Counted from the first letter of the stretch, positions 1-8,463 are shown. The stretch: DNA of 64,000 bases from Marinococcus luteus (GCF_900106595.1 NZ_FNNC01000001.1:558001-622000), one strand, 5' to 3'. Notes: a model not told the origin generated them from the letters alone. Made by a program: numbers and translations.

Positions 1-1
1 G

Positions 2-1228
2 GAAATGAACGGGTATGAAGCGGAAACAGAAGCCGCCCAGCTGCTGCAGGGTCTCGGGATTACCGAGGATCTGCACCAGAAGCCGATGTCATCGTTGAGC
101 GGTTCCCAGAAAGTTAAAGTCCTGCTCGCGCAGGCACTGTTCGGCGATCCGGACGTTCTGCTCCTGGACGAGCCGACCAACAACCTGGACGTGCAGGCGG
201 TTCACTGGCTCGAAGAGTTTCTGATCAACTTCGAAAACACGGTCATTGTCGTTTCCCACGACCGTCACTTCCTGAACCAGGTGTGCACGCACATTGCGGA
301 CCTTGACTTTAACAAAATTGAACTGTACGTCGGCAACTATGACTTCTGGTACGAATCCAGCCAGCTCGCCCAGAAGATGGCACGTGAACAGAACAAGAAA
401 AAGGAGGAACAAATTAAGGAACTGAAAGACTTTATCGCCCGCTTCAGCGCGAACGCCTCTAAGTCTAAACAGGCCACCTCGCGGAAAAAGACGCTGGATA
501 AAATTTCTCTTGATGACATCAAGCCGTCCTCGAGAAAGTATCCGTTTGTGCAATTTAAGCCGAACCGGGAGCTTGGTAAAGACCTGCTGACAGTCGAAAA
601 CCTGTCGAAAACCATTGACGGCGTCAAAGTACTTGATAACGTCAATTTCACTCTTAACAGCGGAGACAAAGTAGCATTTGTCGGCGAAGAGGAAACGAAA
701 AAAACCGTTCTGCTGCAGATTTTAGCCGGCGAAATGGAGCCGGACAGCGGTGACTATAAATGGGGGCTAACCACGAGCCGCTCCTACTTTCCGAAAGACA
801 ACTCTGCTTACTTTGAAGGCCTGAACATCAACCTGGTGGATTGGCTGCGCCAGTATTCCCCGGACGATCAGAGCGAAACATTTATCCGCGGCTTCCTCGG
901 ACGGATGCTCTTTTCCGGCGAAGAAGTATTTAAAAAAGCGGATGTGCTTTCCGGCGGTGAAAAAGTCCGCTGCATGCTTTCCAAAATGATGTTAAGCGGC
1001 GCGAACGTTCTTATTATGGATGAGCCGACCAACCACCTGGACCTCGAAGCCATCCAGGCGTTGAATAACGGCCTGAAGTCGTTTAACGGCTCGGTCCTCT
1101 TCACGTCCCATGACCATGAATTTGTTCAGACGATTGCCAACCGGATTATTGAATTCACTCCGGATCGTATGATCGACAAAGAAATGAGCTACGATGAGTA
1201 TATTGAAGAGCAGTATGCTCGCGCATAA
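2..1228 (+). CDS. ykpA: ABC-F family ATPase YkpA, 5' end cut by the window
   Basis: This is a soluble ABC-F ATPase with no membrane segments; the family generally acts on ribosomes. The reading frame is open from base 2 and the usual family length is about 540 residues, so the first Walker A region lies outside the window. The first visible domain keeps a signature (LSGSQKVKVLL) and Walker B (VLLLDEPTNNLD), followed by the switch His (VVSHDRHF). A charged linker follows, then a second domain with signature LSGGEKVRCML and Walker B (VLIMDEPTNHLD). The second-domain Walker A position reads GEEETKKT instead of GxxGxGKS/T, so it is degenerate. The match to Bacillus YkpA is strong by eye, for example NASKSKQATSRKK in the linker. 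A good terminator follows. Confidence 0.93.
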   Translation, partial: EMNGYEAETEAAQLLQGLGITEDLHQKPMSSLSGSQKVKVLLAQALFGDPDVLLLDEPTNNLDVQAVHWLEEFLINFENTVIVVSHDRHFLNQVCTHIADLDFNKIELYVGNYDFWYESSQLAQKMAREQNKKKEEQIKELKDFIARFSANASKSKQATSRKKTLDKISLDDIKPSSRKYPFVQFKPNRELGKDLLTVENLSKTIDGVKVLDNVNFTLNSGDKVAFVGEEETKKTVLLQILAGEMEPDSGDYKWGLTTSRSYFPKDNSAYFEGLNINLVDWLRQYSPDDQSETFIRGFLGRMLFSGEEVFKKADVLSGGEKVRCMLSKMMLSGANVLIMDEPTNHLDLEAIQALNNGLKSFNGSVLFTSHDHEFVQTIANRIIEFTPDRMIDKEMSYDEYIEEQYARA

Positions 1229-1249
1229 CATTTTTATGTAATCTATCAG

Positions 1250-1281
1250 GCACCAGGGTGTTCGCACCCCGGTGCTTTTTT
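1250..1281 (+). terminator. Rho-independent terminator after ykpA
   Basis: An 11-bp GC-rich stem (1250-1260 with 1265-1275, one G-U type pair) has a TTCG tetraloop and is followed by six T residues. Confidence 0.9.
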
Positions 1282-1337
1282 GTTTCTCTAAAATTTTCTA
1301 CTTCTTTCTTAAGTGTATTATTTATTTTTGTAATAAA

Positions 1338-1353
1338 TACGGTAAATGAAATT
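1338..1353. repeat. Intergenic 16-bp motif, copy 1
   Basis: TACGGTAAATGAAATT lies in the AT-rich gap between the convergent ykpA and protease genes. It matches the consensus TAYRGTANRTGAAATT shared with copies at 14196, 25914 and 49084. No known function is recognised. Confidence 0.5.
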
Positions 1354-1411
1354 TTTATTTATTTAAAATAAATACCGCGAATCTGCACCATCCACGGTAT
1401 TTTTGCCGCTT

Positions 1412-2182
1412 TTAATCATTTTCACTTTGAGCGATTAACTCGTGCACCCGCTCCACCGGTACCGCAAGCCCGTAGCGCTTCCCCTGCTGCGAGCTGCTCG
1501 CAAATACAACACCGGCCACCTCTCCCGCTTCTGTCAGCACCGGACTGCCGCTGCTTCCGTTGAACACAGGAGCATCAAGCACCAGCCGGTCGTCCTCCCT
1601 CTCGATAATGTCTCCCCGATTGGCGACATCTGAAAAACCGAGCGGATTTCCGATCACGATAACGTCCGGATCGGCAGATGCGCTCGTATCCGCAAGTGTA
1701 ACGCCGCCCCCTTTCCACTGTTCTTTTAGCGTCACAACAGCCAGGTCCCCCTGCGTATCTACAGCTTCCACTGCCGCTTCTGCAAGGTTCCCCTCCTCGG
1801 TTTCGACCGCTACACTGTCCGCTCCTTCAACTACGTGATAATTTGTAATGAAAACGCTGGCGTCTTCTACGAAAAAACCAGTCCCAAAAGACGATTCCCC
1901 GTTCTCTACCGCCTGTATTTTCGTAACCGCCTCCTGCCACTGCTGTACATCCTCCTGCTTGGAAAGCTGATACGAAGCAGTTAAAAAAGACCACGCATCC
2001 AGACGGAAGGTGTCAATTAAATAATAAGCGGATTGAAAAACCAGCATCCCTGCCATCAGCACTGCTATTACCCGGAACAAACCACGGCGCTTCTTTTTCG
2101 GCTTCCGCGGCGGCCCCGGCTCAAAGTCTTCCGGATCCGGTTCCCCTTCGAGGCGTTCGTACCGTTCTTCGTCTCTTCTCAT
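1412..2182 (-). CDS. Membrane-anchored trypsin-like serine protease (S1C/HtrA-like, no PDZ)
   Basis: The 256-residue protein starts with an acidic cytoplasmic tail and a basic stretch, then a single membrane segment (about 36-56), which places the protease domain outside the cell. The catalytic triad is visible as His116 (NYHVVEG), Asp146 (DLAVV) and Ser211 (NGSSGSPV). There is no room for a C-terminal PDZ domain, unlike HtrA/HtrB/YyxA proteins of about 400 residues. It therefore resembles the short anchored S1C-like peptidases of Bacillales. A GGAGAGG ribosome site precedes the ATG. The gene is divergent from the YihY gene, with under 90 bp between the two starts. Substrate unknown; a role in envelope protein quality control is inferred. 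Confidence 0.85.
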   Translation of the reverse strand: MRRDEERYERLEGEPDPEDFEPGPPRKPKKKRRGLFRVIAVLMAGMLVFQSAYYLIDTFRLDAWSFLTASYQLSKQEDVQQWQEAVTKIQAVENGESSFGTGFFVEDASVFITNYHVVEGADSVAVETEEGNLAEAAVEAVDTQGDLAVVTLKEQWKGGGVTLADTSASADPDVIVIGNPLGFSDVANRGDIIEREDDRLVLDAPVFNGSSGSPVLTEAGEVAGVVFASSSQQGKRYGLAVPVERVHELIAQSEND

Positions 2183-2203
2183 ACACCTCTCCTTTTCCGC
2201 CTC

Positions 2204-2231
2204 TTCTCATTCTCTACTTCTGTATTATAAT
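2204..2231 (+). promoter_or_regulatory. Possible sigma-A promoter of the yihY-like gene
   Basis: TTCTCA (2204-2209), 16-bp spacer, then TATAAT (2226-2231), 38 bp upstream of the chosen start. The -35 box is weak. Confidence 0.35.
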
Positions 2232-2268
2232 GAGAAAAAGAGACTTCCGCAAAAAGGAGGATTACCTT

Positions 2269-3075
2269 ATGCATTTTCTCCAATCTTTCTTTAAAAAAAG
2301 CATTGAAGATAAAATCTATGACATCGCGGCCCAGCTGGCTTATTACTTTCTTCTCGCTATGCTCCCTCTGTTAATGCTGTTGATCAGTATTATCGGCTTT
2401 TTTTCCATCAATACGGACGATATCCTTTCACTTATAAGCACCTATGTCCCAGGGGGAGCCTTTACGATTATTCAGAACAACCTGAATGCAATTTTAAATT
2501 CACAGTCAGTAGGCCTGGTGTCGCTTAGTACAGCCGCTACACTCTGGCTGAGCCTTATGGGTACACTTGCCATTATCCGTGCAATTAACGCCGCCTACCG
2601 CCTGAAGCTCCCTTCTTTTTTAACCATGGTGGGAAAAGGCATCATTATCGTTTTGTCTCTGCTGCTCGCCATCATTTTATCCCTGCTGCTTCCTATTTAC
2701 GGTGAACCGCTCGGTGCTTTTCTTTTTCGCTTTATCGGACTCGATGATTATTTCCTGCAGCTGTGGAGCTGGATTCGCTGGGTCATCAGCTTTTTGGTCA
2801 TAGGTGCGATCCTTGCCATGATTTACAAAGTAGTGCCCAACCGCAGAACTACCTGGAGGGAATCTCTTCCCGGAGCTACAATTGCCCTGTTCACCTGGCA
2901 GGCAGCTTCTTTTGGTTTTTCGTTTTACGTCAGCATCAGTGATTATTCCATGATATATGGCAATTTGGGCAACCTAATCGTGCTGATGCTCTGGTTTTAT
3001 CTTACAGGATTTGCAATTCTTCTAGGTGGAGAATGGAATGCCTGTCTTCATGAAAGAGACAAAAAAACTATTTGA
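2269..3075 (+). CDS. YihY/BrkB family membrane protein
   Basis: The protein has 268 residues and about six hydrophobic segments. It shows family hallmarks: an N-terminal DIAAQLAYYFLLAMLP stretch and a C-terminal YGNLGNLIVLMLWFYLTGFAILLGGEWN-type block. The family was once called ribonuclease BN because of a misassignment and has no settled function; an envelope or transport role is likely. The start at 2269 is preferred over an upstream in-frame ATG at 2230 because AAAGGAGG ends 8 bp before it and because 2230 overlaps the likely -10 box. The 3' end faces a convergent gene with only 14 bp between stops and no obvious terminator. Confidence 0.85.
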   Translation: MHFLQSFFKKSIEDKIYDIAAQLAYYFLLAMLPLLMLLISIIGFFSINTDDILSLISTYVPGGAFTIIQNNLNAILNSQSVGLVSLSTAATLWLSLMGTLAIIRAINAAYRLKLPSFLTMVGKGIIIVLSLLLAIILSLLLPIYGEPLGAFLFRFIGLDDYFLQLWSWIRWVISFLVIGAILAMIYKVVPNRRTTWRESLPGATIALFTWQAASFGFSFYVSISDYSMIYGNLGNLIVLMLWFYLTGFAILLGGEWNACLHERDKKTI

Positions 3076-3089
3076 ATATAACTTTAATT

Positions 3090-3485
3090 TCAGCCTTGTC
3101 CCTCTCCCGAGGACAACAGATGTTCACACCAGGATCCTGAAGGAATAAGTGGATAGCGCTCTGCCTGCAAAAGGGAGTACGTGTATATCCACCCTTCTCT
3201 TTCTCCCTCAGCATCCTTCACCCACACCCTTTCGTATTCATTCACCTGCCCAGGCTGCTCGTACTGTTCGAGCCAATCCAGCACACTCATAGCTCCATCA
3301 TCTACATGTACCCATTCTCCTACAACATTCATTCCGTTCCTATCAATAACAACCGCAGGATACGGACCTGTATTGTATAAAAATCCCTTTACTTTCCCTT
3401 GTTCTGTTTTATATACACTGTTTTCAATGTAATGATAATTGTTTAATTTTCGCAACAGCGTGCCGTATACAAATACTGTCTGCAT
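3090..3485 (-). CDS. Gamma-glutamylcyclotransferase-like (AIG2/GGCT fold) protein
   Basis: The N-terminus MQTVFVYGTLLRKLNNYHYI carries the YGTL substrate loop of the GGCT/AIG2 fold. An acidic LDWLEQYE segment near residue 80 is where the catalytic Glu of the fold is expected. The length (131 residues) is normal for the group. The start at 3485 is chosen because an AAGGAGG site lies just upstream; a longer in-frame version would read back through the divergent promoter. Members release 5-oxoproline from gamma-glutamyl compounds, but the exact substrate cannot be told from sequence. A gamma-glutamyl enzyme in a genome with a poly-gamma-glutamate locus is suggestive only. Confidence 0.8.
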   Translation of the reverse strand: MQTVFVYGTLLRKLNNYHYIENSVYKTEQGKVKGFLYNTGPYPAVVIDRNGMNVVGEWVHVDDGAMSVLDWLEQYEQPGQVNEYERVWVKDAEGEREGWIYTYSLLQAERYPLIPSGSWCEHLLSSGEGQG

Positions 3486-3501
3486 TTTGGCCCTCCTTAA
3501 A

Positions 3502-3530
3502 TTGACAAACTTTATGTCTGAAGCTATAAT
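3502..3530 (+). promoter_or_regulatory. Consensus sigma-A promoter of the esterase gene
   Basis: TTGACA (3502-3507), exactly 17 bp, TATAAT (3525-3530). Both boxes match consensus perfectly, so strong constitutive expression is expected. It sits 50 bp upstream of the esterase start, between divergent genes. Confidence 0.88.
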
Positions 3531-3579
3531 AATCCTTAGTAAATTAATCAGAATAGTTAACTTTAAAGGAGGAATGTTC

Positions 3580-4359
3580 ATGCCTCAGGTTTCCCGGGTG
3601 CTTCCTGGCGCTGAATCGCTTTATTTTCCTGGTGGTGAAACGGCTGTACTCGTCTGTCACGGTTTTTTAGGCACCCCGCAGAGTGTACAGTATGTATGCC
3701 GCCAGCTGGCTCAAAATGGATTTACTGTTTATGCTCCCAGGCTGCAGGGCCATGGCACTTCCTATAAAGATCTTGCGCGTTTTACGCACCAGGATTGGAT
3801 CACGGACATTCATACCGCGTACCAGTCGCTCCGCGCCAAGCACAGCCGTGTCTTTATTGCAGGGCAGTCCATGGGAGGAACTCTCGCCCTTCACACCGCT
3901 GCTTTTTTTCAGAATGCTGCGGGCATTGCTTTAATAAACCCAGCCATAGACGTTCCGGAAATGAAGCGTGCAGTTATGCGAACGTCTGATACCTTCATTA
4001 AAGAAGGGCGCCCAGATATCCGGACTCCCCAGGAAGAAGAAATTACGTATTCGCATGTGCCGACAGCTTCGGTATATTCTCTGCTTGAGTTAACCGCCGC
4101 CGTGCGCCCGCAGGTGCCTTCCATTTCATGTCCGGCGTTTGTCGCAGCCTCACGGGTCGATCATGTGGTGCCGCCTGCAAATGCGGTCGCTATACATGAA
4201 AACCTTTCTTCTTCTTCCAAATCATTTGAATGGCTCGAACATTCCTATCATGTAGCGACGCTTGACGCTGACCGGGATTTTCTCGCCGGTCGTTTATCCT
4301 CCTGGATGTCTTCGGTCGTTGCTGCTGATTCTATCTCTTCTCATAATTACATTATGTAA
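3580..4359 (+). CDS. Alpha/beta-hydrolase carboxylesterase, Est30 type
   Basis: The 259-residue protein has the oxyanion motif CHGFLGTP, the nucleophile elbow GQSMGG (Ser), the acid SRVDHVV (Asp) and the His in HSYHVATLD. Spacing and length match the thermostable carboxylesterase Est30 and its Bacillus relatives, which hydrolyse short-chain esters in the cytoplasm. The start at 3580 is chosen because AAAGGAGG ends 7 bp before it; an ATG two codons upstream (3574) is too close to that site. The gene is monocistronic, with a consensus promoter upstream and a terminator downstream. Physiological substrate unknown. Confidence 0.88.
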   Translation: MPQVSRVLPGAESLYFPGGETAVLVCHGFLGTPQSVQYVCRQLAQNGFTVYAPRLQGHGTSYKDLARFTHQDWITDIHTAYQSLRAKHSRVFIAGQSMGGTLALHTAAFFQNAAGIALINPAIDVPEMKRAVMRTSDTFIKEGRPDIRTPQEEEITYSHVPTASVYSLLELTAAVRPQVPSISCPAFVAASRVDHVVPPANAVAIHENLSSSSKSFEWLEHSYHVATLDADRDFLAGRLSSWMSSVVAADSISSHNYIM

Positions 4360-4362
4360 ATC

Positions 4363-4393
4363 AAAGGAGCTGCAGTCGCTGCAGCTCCTTTTT
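4363..4393. terminator. Terminator between convergent genes
   Basis: A stem of about 12 bp (AAGGAGCTGCAG, loop TCG, complement) is followed by five T on the plus strand, with an A-run on the other side, so it can serve both directions. Confidence 0.88.
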
Positions 4394-4595
4394 ATGCTTC
4401 TTCAAAGTAGTCCTTATAAAATCCGCCGATACGGCCGGTATTGTCGATGATAAAAATGAATTCATCTGTTTCGTTTTTCACCGGATACTGTTTCCCCGGG
4501 GTCAGCACGCTGTCGACCTTGTATTTGGCTGCGTCAGCATGCCGGCATGTCACATATTTTAAAGTTTCACTATTTTTCCACTGCTCATGAATCAT
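4392..4595 (-). CDS. Small conserved Bacillales protein (DUF6501-like)
   Basis: The protein has 67 residues, beginning MIHEQWKNSETLKYV and ending with GGFYKDYF. I recall this pattern from a small uncharacterised Bacillales family (DUF6501); the assignment is from memory and tentative. The start at 4595 follows an AGGAGGT site by 5 bp; a start six codons upstream has no ribosome site. No signal peptide or membrane segment is visible. An extended -10 box (TGCTACAAT) lies upstream near 4635. Function unknown. Confidence 0.7.
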   Translation of the reverse strand: MIHEQWKNSETLKYVTCRHADAAKYKVDSVLTPGKQYPVKNETDEFIFIIDNTGRIGGFYKDYFEEA

Positions 4596-4666
4596 GGTAG
4601 ACCTCCTAATCATTTGAGTATTTTTTTATTGTAGCATATCACCTGCTGCGACGCCGTAATTGATAC

Positions 4667-4694
4667 AAAAAAGCGCCCCTTCGAAAAGGAGCGC
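4667..4694 (-). terminator. Terminator after the nucleoside transporter gene
   Basis: On the minus strand GCGCTCCTT pairs with AAGGGGCGC (one mismatch) and is followed by six T. Confidence 0.82.
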
Positions 4695-4711
4695 CTGCGA
4701 TGGTTCTGAAT

Positions 4712-5920
4712 TTACAGTACAAACATGCCGGCAATCGATGCACTCAAAAGCGATACTAACGCCCCTGCTGCTACTGCTTTCAGTCCCATTTGGGCGATAT
4801 CGTTGCGGCGCGTCGGCGCCAGCGAAGCGAAGCCGCCTAGAATGATAGCCAGGGACGAAAGGTTCGCAAATCCACAAAGCGCAAAGGTAATGATCGCCTG
4901 GGATTTTTCGCTGAAGGAATCAATTTCCGGTGCAAAGTTCGCGTATGCGACAAATTCGTTTAGTACTAGCTTCTGGCCGATAAATCCGCCGGCCTGGAGA
5001 GCTTCGCTCCATGGAACACCAATCATAAAGGCAACTGGGGCGAACACATAACCAAGAAGCAGTTCAAGCGTAATGCCATCAGCGCCAAACCAGCCTGTGA
5101 TCCATCCAAGCAACAAATTAATCATTGCAATTAGAGCGACAAACGCAATAAGCATCGCCCCGACGTTCAAGGCAAGCTGCAGGCCGGTAGAAGCTCCGCG
5201 GGCTGCCGCATCAATCACGTTGTGGGACTCAGTATCTTTTTCTATCTCGATTTCATCCGTGGTCTGGCTGAGGTCCGGCTCCGGGAAAATCACCTTAGCG
5301 ATAATCAGGCCGCCCGGCGCAGCCATAAAGCTTGCTGCAAGCAGATAATCTAATGGAATACCAAGCCCTGCGTAACCAAACAGCACCGAACCGGCAACCG
5401 ACCCGAGTCCCCCGGTCATAACAGCAAACAGCTCGGATTTAGTCATATTTGCCAGAAACGGCCGTACAACGAGCGGAGCTTCTGTCTGTCCAACGAATAC
5501 GTTTGCTGCCGCGGACATGGATTCGGCTTTACTCGTTTTGAGCATCGCAGAAAGTATACCACCGATAAACTTGATGATTACCTGCATGACCCCAATGTAG
5601 TACAAAATACCGATCAGCGAGGAGAAAAAGATAATAACCGGAAGTACGGTAAACGCAAACGCGCCGGTGTCTGTGATCTCTTCTCCAAATAGGAATATGT
5701 ACCCTTCCTGAGCCGTATCAATAACGTCCTGCACGCGGACGACTAGCCACTCAAAAGCGGCCCTTCCCCACGTAGATCCCAGCACTAAAAATGCAAAAAC
5801 GAGCTGGAACAGGAGTCCTACGAGTACGGGACGAAAACGAATTGACTTTTTACGGGAAGATAGTAAAAAAGCTAAAAACAATACAAAAACAATCCCCATC
5901 AATCCCCATAATATGTTCAT
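4712..5920 (-). CDS. Concentrative nucleoside transporter (CNT/NupC family)
   Basis: The 402-residue integral membrane protein has the CNT layout: three N-terminal segments, then the core with GQTEAPLVV, the family's nucleoside/cation-binding motif. The conserved C-terminal half follows (NEFVAYANF, ALCGFANLSSLAIILGG). These carriers import nucleosides with Na+ or H+; Na+ coupling would suit a halophile, but this is inference. A GGTGGGT site precedes the ATG. I looked for a purine riboswitch in the 190-bp upstream gap and did not see the conserved core. The gene is monocistronic, with its own terminator. Confidence 0.92.
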   Translation of the reverse strand: MNILWGLMGIVFVLFLAFLLSSRKKSIRFRPVLVGLLFQLVFAFLVLGSTWGRAAFEWLVVRVQDVIDTAQEGYIFLFGEEITDTGAFAFTVLPVIIFFSSLIGILYYIGVMQVIIKFIGGILSAMLKTSKAESMSAAANVFVGQTEAPLVVRPFLANMTKSELFAVMTGGLGSVAGSVLFGYAGLGIPLDYLLAASFMAAPGGLIIAKVIFPEPDLSQTTDEIEIEKDTESHNVIDAAARGASTGLQLALNVGAMLIAFVALIAMINLLLGWITGWFGADGITLELLLGYVFAPVAFMIGVPWSEALQAGGFIGQKLVLNEFVAYANFAPEIDSFSEKSQAIITFALCGFANLSSLAIILGGFASLAPTRRNDIAQMGLKAVAAGALVSLLSASIAGMFVL

Positions 5921-6112
5921 ATACCCACCACCATGTATGTAAGATTGATCTAATCCATAAAGAATAGATCAAAGTTAATGTATCAAAAGGCGGGCATGAA
6001 GTAAATAACTATCTCCTCTTATGGTTAAAAATTGTGTAATTTCTCAATTGTCAGTCAGTTTAACCCGTTGTTAATAAGAAAGCGGTTACGAAATTCGCAG
6101 ACGATAAAATTA

Positions 6113-6142
6113 GAAAACCCTGGCAAATGCACCAGGGTTTTC
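6113..6142. terminator. Terminator, usable in both directions
   Basis: GAAAACCCTGG and its exact complement flank an 8-base loop. It ends the minus-strand gene at 6158 and shields the nupC-like upstream region. Confidence 0.85.
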
Positions 6143-6157
6143 TGCAAAGTATAACAT

Positions 6158-6646
6158 TTACTCCACGCTTAAGCGCAGATCCGGTAAGTGGTTTAAGATA
6201 AACTGAGCTTTATTTGTGTCTACCTTCATTTTAAACTGGCGGTAATATTTCAATGCTGTTTCAAAATGTGCAGGCATATGGTGATATTCGTCCATGACGC
6301 GGTCAAAGGCGTCGTAGGCGAGCATTAATGAACTGACCATCTCTGTAAGCGGTAAAATATATTTATCAGTGCCGTGGTGCGGAGATGTGCACAGTGTCAT
6401 CTGCTCTACCTGGTCGTCAAAAAAAGCAGCAGCATCCTCTACGTACGGACGGTACACGGATTGAACACTTTTTGCTTTTTCTTCAAAATACGAGCGCCAT
6501 TCGCGACAGAAGCTGATCATGTACGGAAGGTCGTCCCGCGTAATAACGATATCAAAGCCTGCCTGGCGGACACGATCCATACTCATTGGTTCCATCTTCT
6601 CCTGGTGTAAAGGCAGATAAAAGAATTTGCGACGATACGCTTTCAT
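6158..6646 (-). CDS. Uncharacterised 162-residue protein
   Basis: I do not recognise a family. The protein begins MKAYRRKFFYLPLHQEKMEP and is predicted soluble and largely helical, with mixed charge and conserved-looking aromatic residues. The start at 6646 is chosen over 6679 because the upstream ATG nearly abuts the putative -10 box (TGTTATAAT, 6690-6698) and has no ribosome site; a GGGGTG site lies upstream of 6646. It is a single gene with its own terminator. Codon use resembles its neighbours, so there is no sign of recent transfer. Confidence 0.65.
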   Translation of the reverse strand: MKAYRRKFFYLPLHQEKMEPMSMDRVRQAGFDIVITRDDLPYMISFCREWRSYFEEKAKSVQSVYRPYVEDAAAFFDDQVEQMTLCTSPHHGTDKYILPLTEMVSSLMLAYDAFDRVMDEYHHMPAHFETALKYYRQFKMKVDTNKAQFILNHLPDLRLSVE

Positions 6647-6689
6647 GCTGCACCCCGTCTTTCTACTATTTTCGAGCATATTTTAAAAT

Positions 6690-6698
6690 ATTATAACA
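6690..6698 (-). promoter_or_regulatory. Extended -10 box of the 6158-6646 gene
   Basis: TGTTATAAT on the minus strand (TGN plus consensus -10). No good -35 box is seen, as is common for extended -10 promoters. Confidence 0.4.
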
Positions 6699-6756
6699 TC
6701 TTGCTCCAGTGTTTCCTACTATTTTCCCTTACTTTTTTAGATTGTCCGTGTCTTGT

Positions 6757-7809
6757 TTACCACTCAAAGGAAAAAGGCATGTCCGTATCCACGGATCCCC
6801 GGATTTTTGTGATCCGCAGCGGCTCTTCGTTCAGCCAGCCCGCAAACGGCAGAAGTACCGGATACCGGTTCCCGCCGATTCCGACGTATATCTTCTTTTC
6901 CGCAGGAAGGTACTGCGCTGTATGAATAGTGCCGGACCAATGCTCGTAGTCATTCGAATAAATGAAGTCGGTGTCATGATTAAAGCGAGCGAACGCGCTG
7001 TAGGCCGTTTCCCGGTTCCAGTCAATCGAGCGGATGCGAAATTCGCGTTCCCGGGAGTTGCCCATCAAATGGCGGTTTTCCTGCTGCATAGACGGCACAT
7101 TAAAATGATTGGTGCAGGCTACTTCCCCTGCGGGACGCACAGCAGTGCCGCGGGGTGACGCTTCCACCACTGCACCCTCTCCGGAGGCGTCCATCATGGA
7201 ATAGTTGAACGAATGCCGGTGCGGAAGCTCCTGCAGAAGCCGGACCGCCTCTGCGGTGGTCCGGCACGTTTCGAGCACAATCCGGAGCAGATTGGAGCAG
7301 ACAATCCCCGGCTTTGGCTTAATACGGTGGACGAAATGATAGCCGAGAGAAAGGCCGTATTCATTCATCGCATCCGAACGGCCGATAATCCGTTGGGCAA
7401 ACCCCGCCGTACCAGGCCCATCGACTGGCTTAATAAACAAAAACCGTCCTTCATACGTACTCGGCAGGTAGTCATAGTTACGAATGTACATGCCGTTTGC
7501 CATCAGTCCGCTACAGCCGGAACGCACCTTCGATGCCTGATAGCCGCTGAATTCCTGGAGCACATCCTGAAACTGCCATTCAAGTCCTTCAGCCAGCCCC
7601 TTCATTTCTTCCCACAAACCAGGCACGTACAGCTGGTAAAGTTTTTTTACGTCTTCTAACGGAACATCAAACTTTGCGAGCGAACGCTTCAAACGTTCAT
7701 TATAATGGTAACGAACGAGCGGCGTATGTTTTAAGTATCGGCCCTGCTGATAGCCGATGTCTGCATAGGTTCCTTTGTATGCTTTTACGTCAACATGAAT
7801 ATTTTTCAT
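6757..7809 (-). CDS. C45-type Ntn hydrolase / acyltransferase-like protein
   Basis: The 350-residue protein looks like a peptidase C45 (acyl-CoA:6-aminopenicillanate acyltransferase-like) Ntn hydrolase. The N-terminal YADIGYQQGRYL segment resembles the family's propeptide region. Cys99 in RSGCSGLM is the likely autocatalytic cleavage site and nucleophile. Downstream are GRSDAMNEYGLSLG, RIVLETCRTTAEAV and a late CTNHF block typical of the fold. Such enzymes cleave or transfer amide-linked acyl groups; the substrate here is unknown. The GGGGTCC ribosome site is weak. A possible -10 box (TATACT, 7853-7858) lies upstream. No signal peptide, so cytoplasmic. Confidence 0.8.
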   Translation of the reverse strand: MKNIHVDVKAYKGTYADIGYQQGRYLKHTPLVRYHYNERLKRSLAKFDVPLEDVKKLYQLYVPGLWEEMKGLAEGLEWQFQDVLQEFSGYQASKVRSGCSGLMANGMYIRNYDYLPSTYEGRFLFIKPVDGPGTAGFAQRIIGRSDAMNEYGLSLGYHFVHRIKPKPGIVCSNLLRIVLETCRTTAEAVRLLQELPHRHSFNYSMMDASGEGAVVEASPRGTAVRPAGEVACTNHFNVPSMQQENRHLMGNSREREFRIRSIDWNRETAYSAFARFNHDTDFIYSNDYEHWSGTIHTAQYLPAEKKIYVGIGGNRYPVLLPFAGWLNEEPLRITKIRGSVDTDMPFSFEW

Positions 7810-7898
7810 CGATCTTTTGGACCCCTTTGCCCTGCTTTTCTGTTCGCTTTTAAGTATAGAAAAAACAAATCTATTTATCGAACCATATGCATATCAGC

Positions 7899-7935
7899 AT
7901 AAAAAAACGCCCAAAAACCGGGCGTTTAAAAAATT
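7899..7935. terminator. Terminator between two minus-strand genes
   Basis: An 8-bp stem AAACGCCC/GGGCGTTT with a 7-base loop is flanked by A and T runs. It ends the 7945-8379 gene. Confidence 0.85.
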
Positions 7936-7944
7936 TTTTAAATT

Positions 7945-8379
7945 TTACAGGCAGGACCAGCGTCTTACATCACTGATGAGTTCAAGTGTTTCGCTGTCAC
8001 GGAAAGCAGTCTGCTCGAGCGTTTCTTTGAACAGATAGATAACAATGGTATGGCGATCCCGGTTATCAATCATTTCTACTCCGGTTTTTCCTTCGTTACC
8101 ATGTACAATATCGAGATCCAGGCGTTCACTTACATCTTCAATGGAAGTTCTTCCTTTCGGAATATCAAGTACCACTTTCAGGAAGTTTTCCCTGTCATCA
8201 TTAATCATGCCCCAGCGTTTTCCGAACCATGCCCGGCAGCCGGTCATACTTACTAACGTATATCCATATGGAGGAGTCGGGACAAGTTTTGTGCTGGCCC
8301 ACCCTCTTAATTCCATCGCGTTTGACAATTCTTTCGCCTTTTCCTGAACGAATGTCAGTTGATTTTCCTGTACTTCCAT
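7945..8379 (-). CDS. Uncharacterised 144-residue protein
   Basis: I do not recognise a family. The product is a soluble protein starting MEVQENQLTFVQEKAKELSN, with a central segment that looks like alternating beta strands (GYTLVSM, GCRAWFGKRWG, NFLKVVLDIP, HTIVIYLF). The start is supported by AAGGAGG seven bases upstream, and a good promoter lies about 85 bp further up. It is a single gene with its own terminator. No metal-binding, nucleotide-binding or membrane motif is visible. Confidence 0.7.
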   Translation of the reverse strand: MEVQENQLTFVQEKAKELSNAMELRGWASTKLVPTPPYGYTLVSMTGCRAWFGKRWGMINDDRENFLKVVLDIPKGRTSIEDVSERLDLDIVHGNEGKTGVEMIDNRDRHTIVIYLFKETLEQTAFRDSETLELISDVRRWSCL

Positions 8380-8463
8380 TTTATAGCCTCCTTAACAATC
8401 TCGTTTTACCGCTTGGTTTGCTTACCACTCCCCACGATATACATTCGTCCATGTGTGTACATA

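Noticed and set aside
5921-6112. Possible purine riboswitch upstream of the nucleoside transporter
   Set aside because: The conserved purine-aptamer core and P1-P3 arrangement are not present; only AT-rich sequence is seen.
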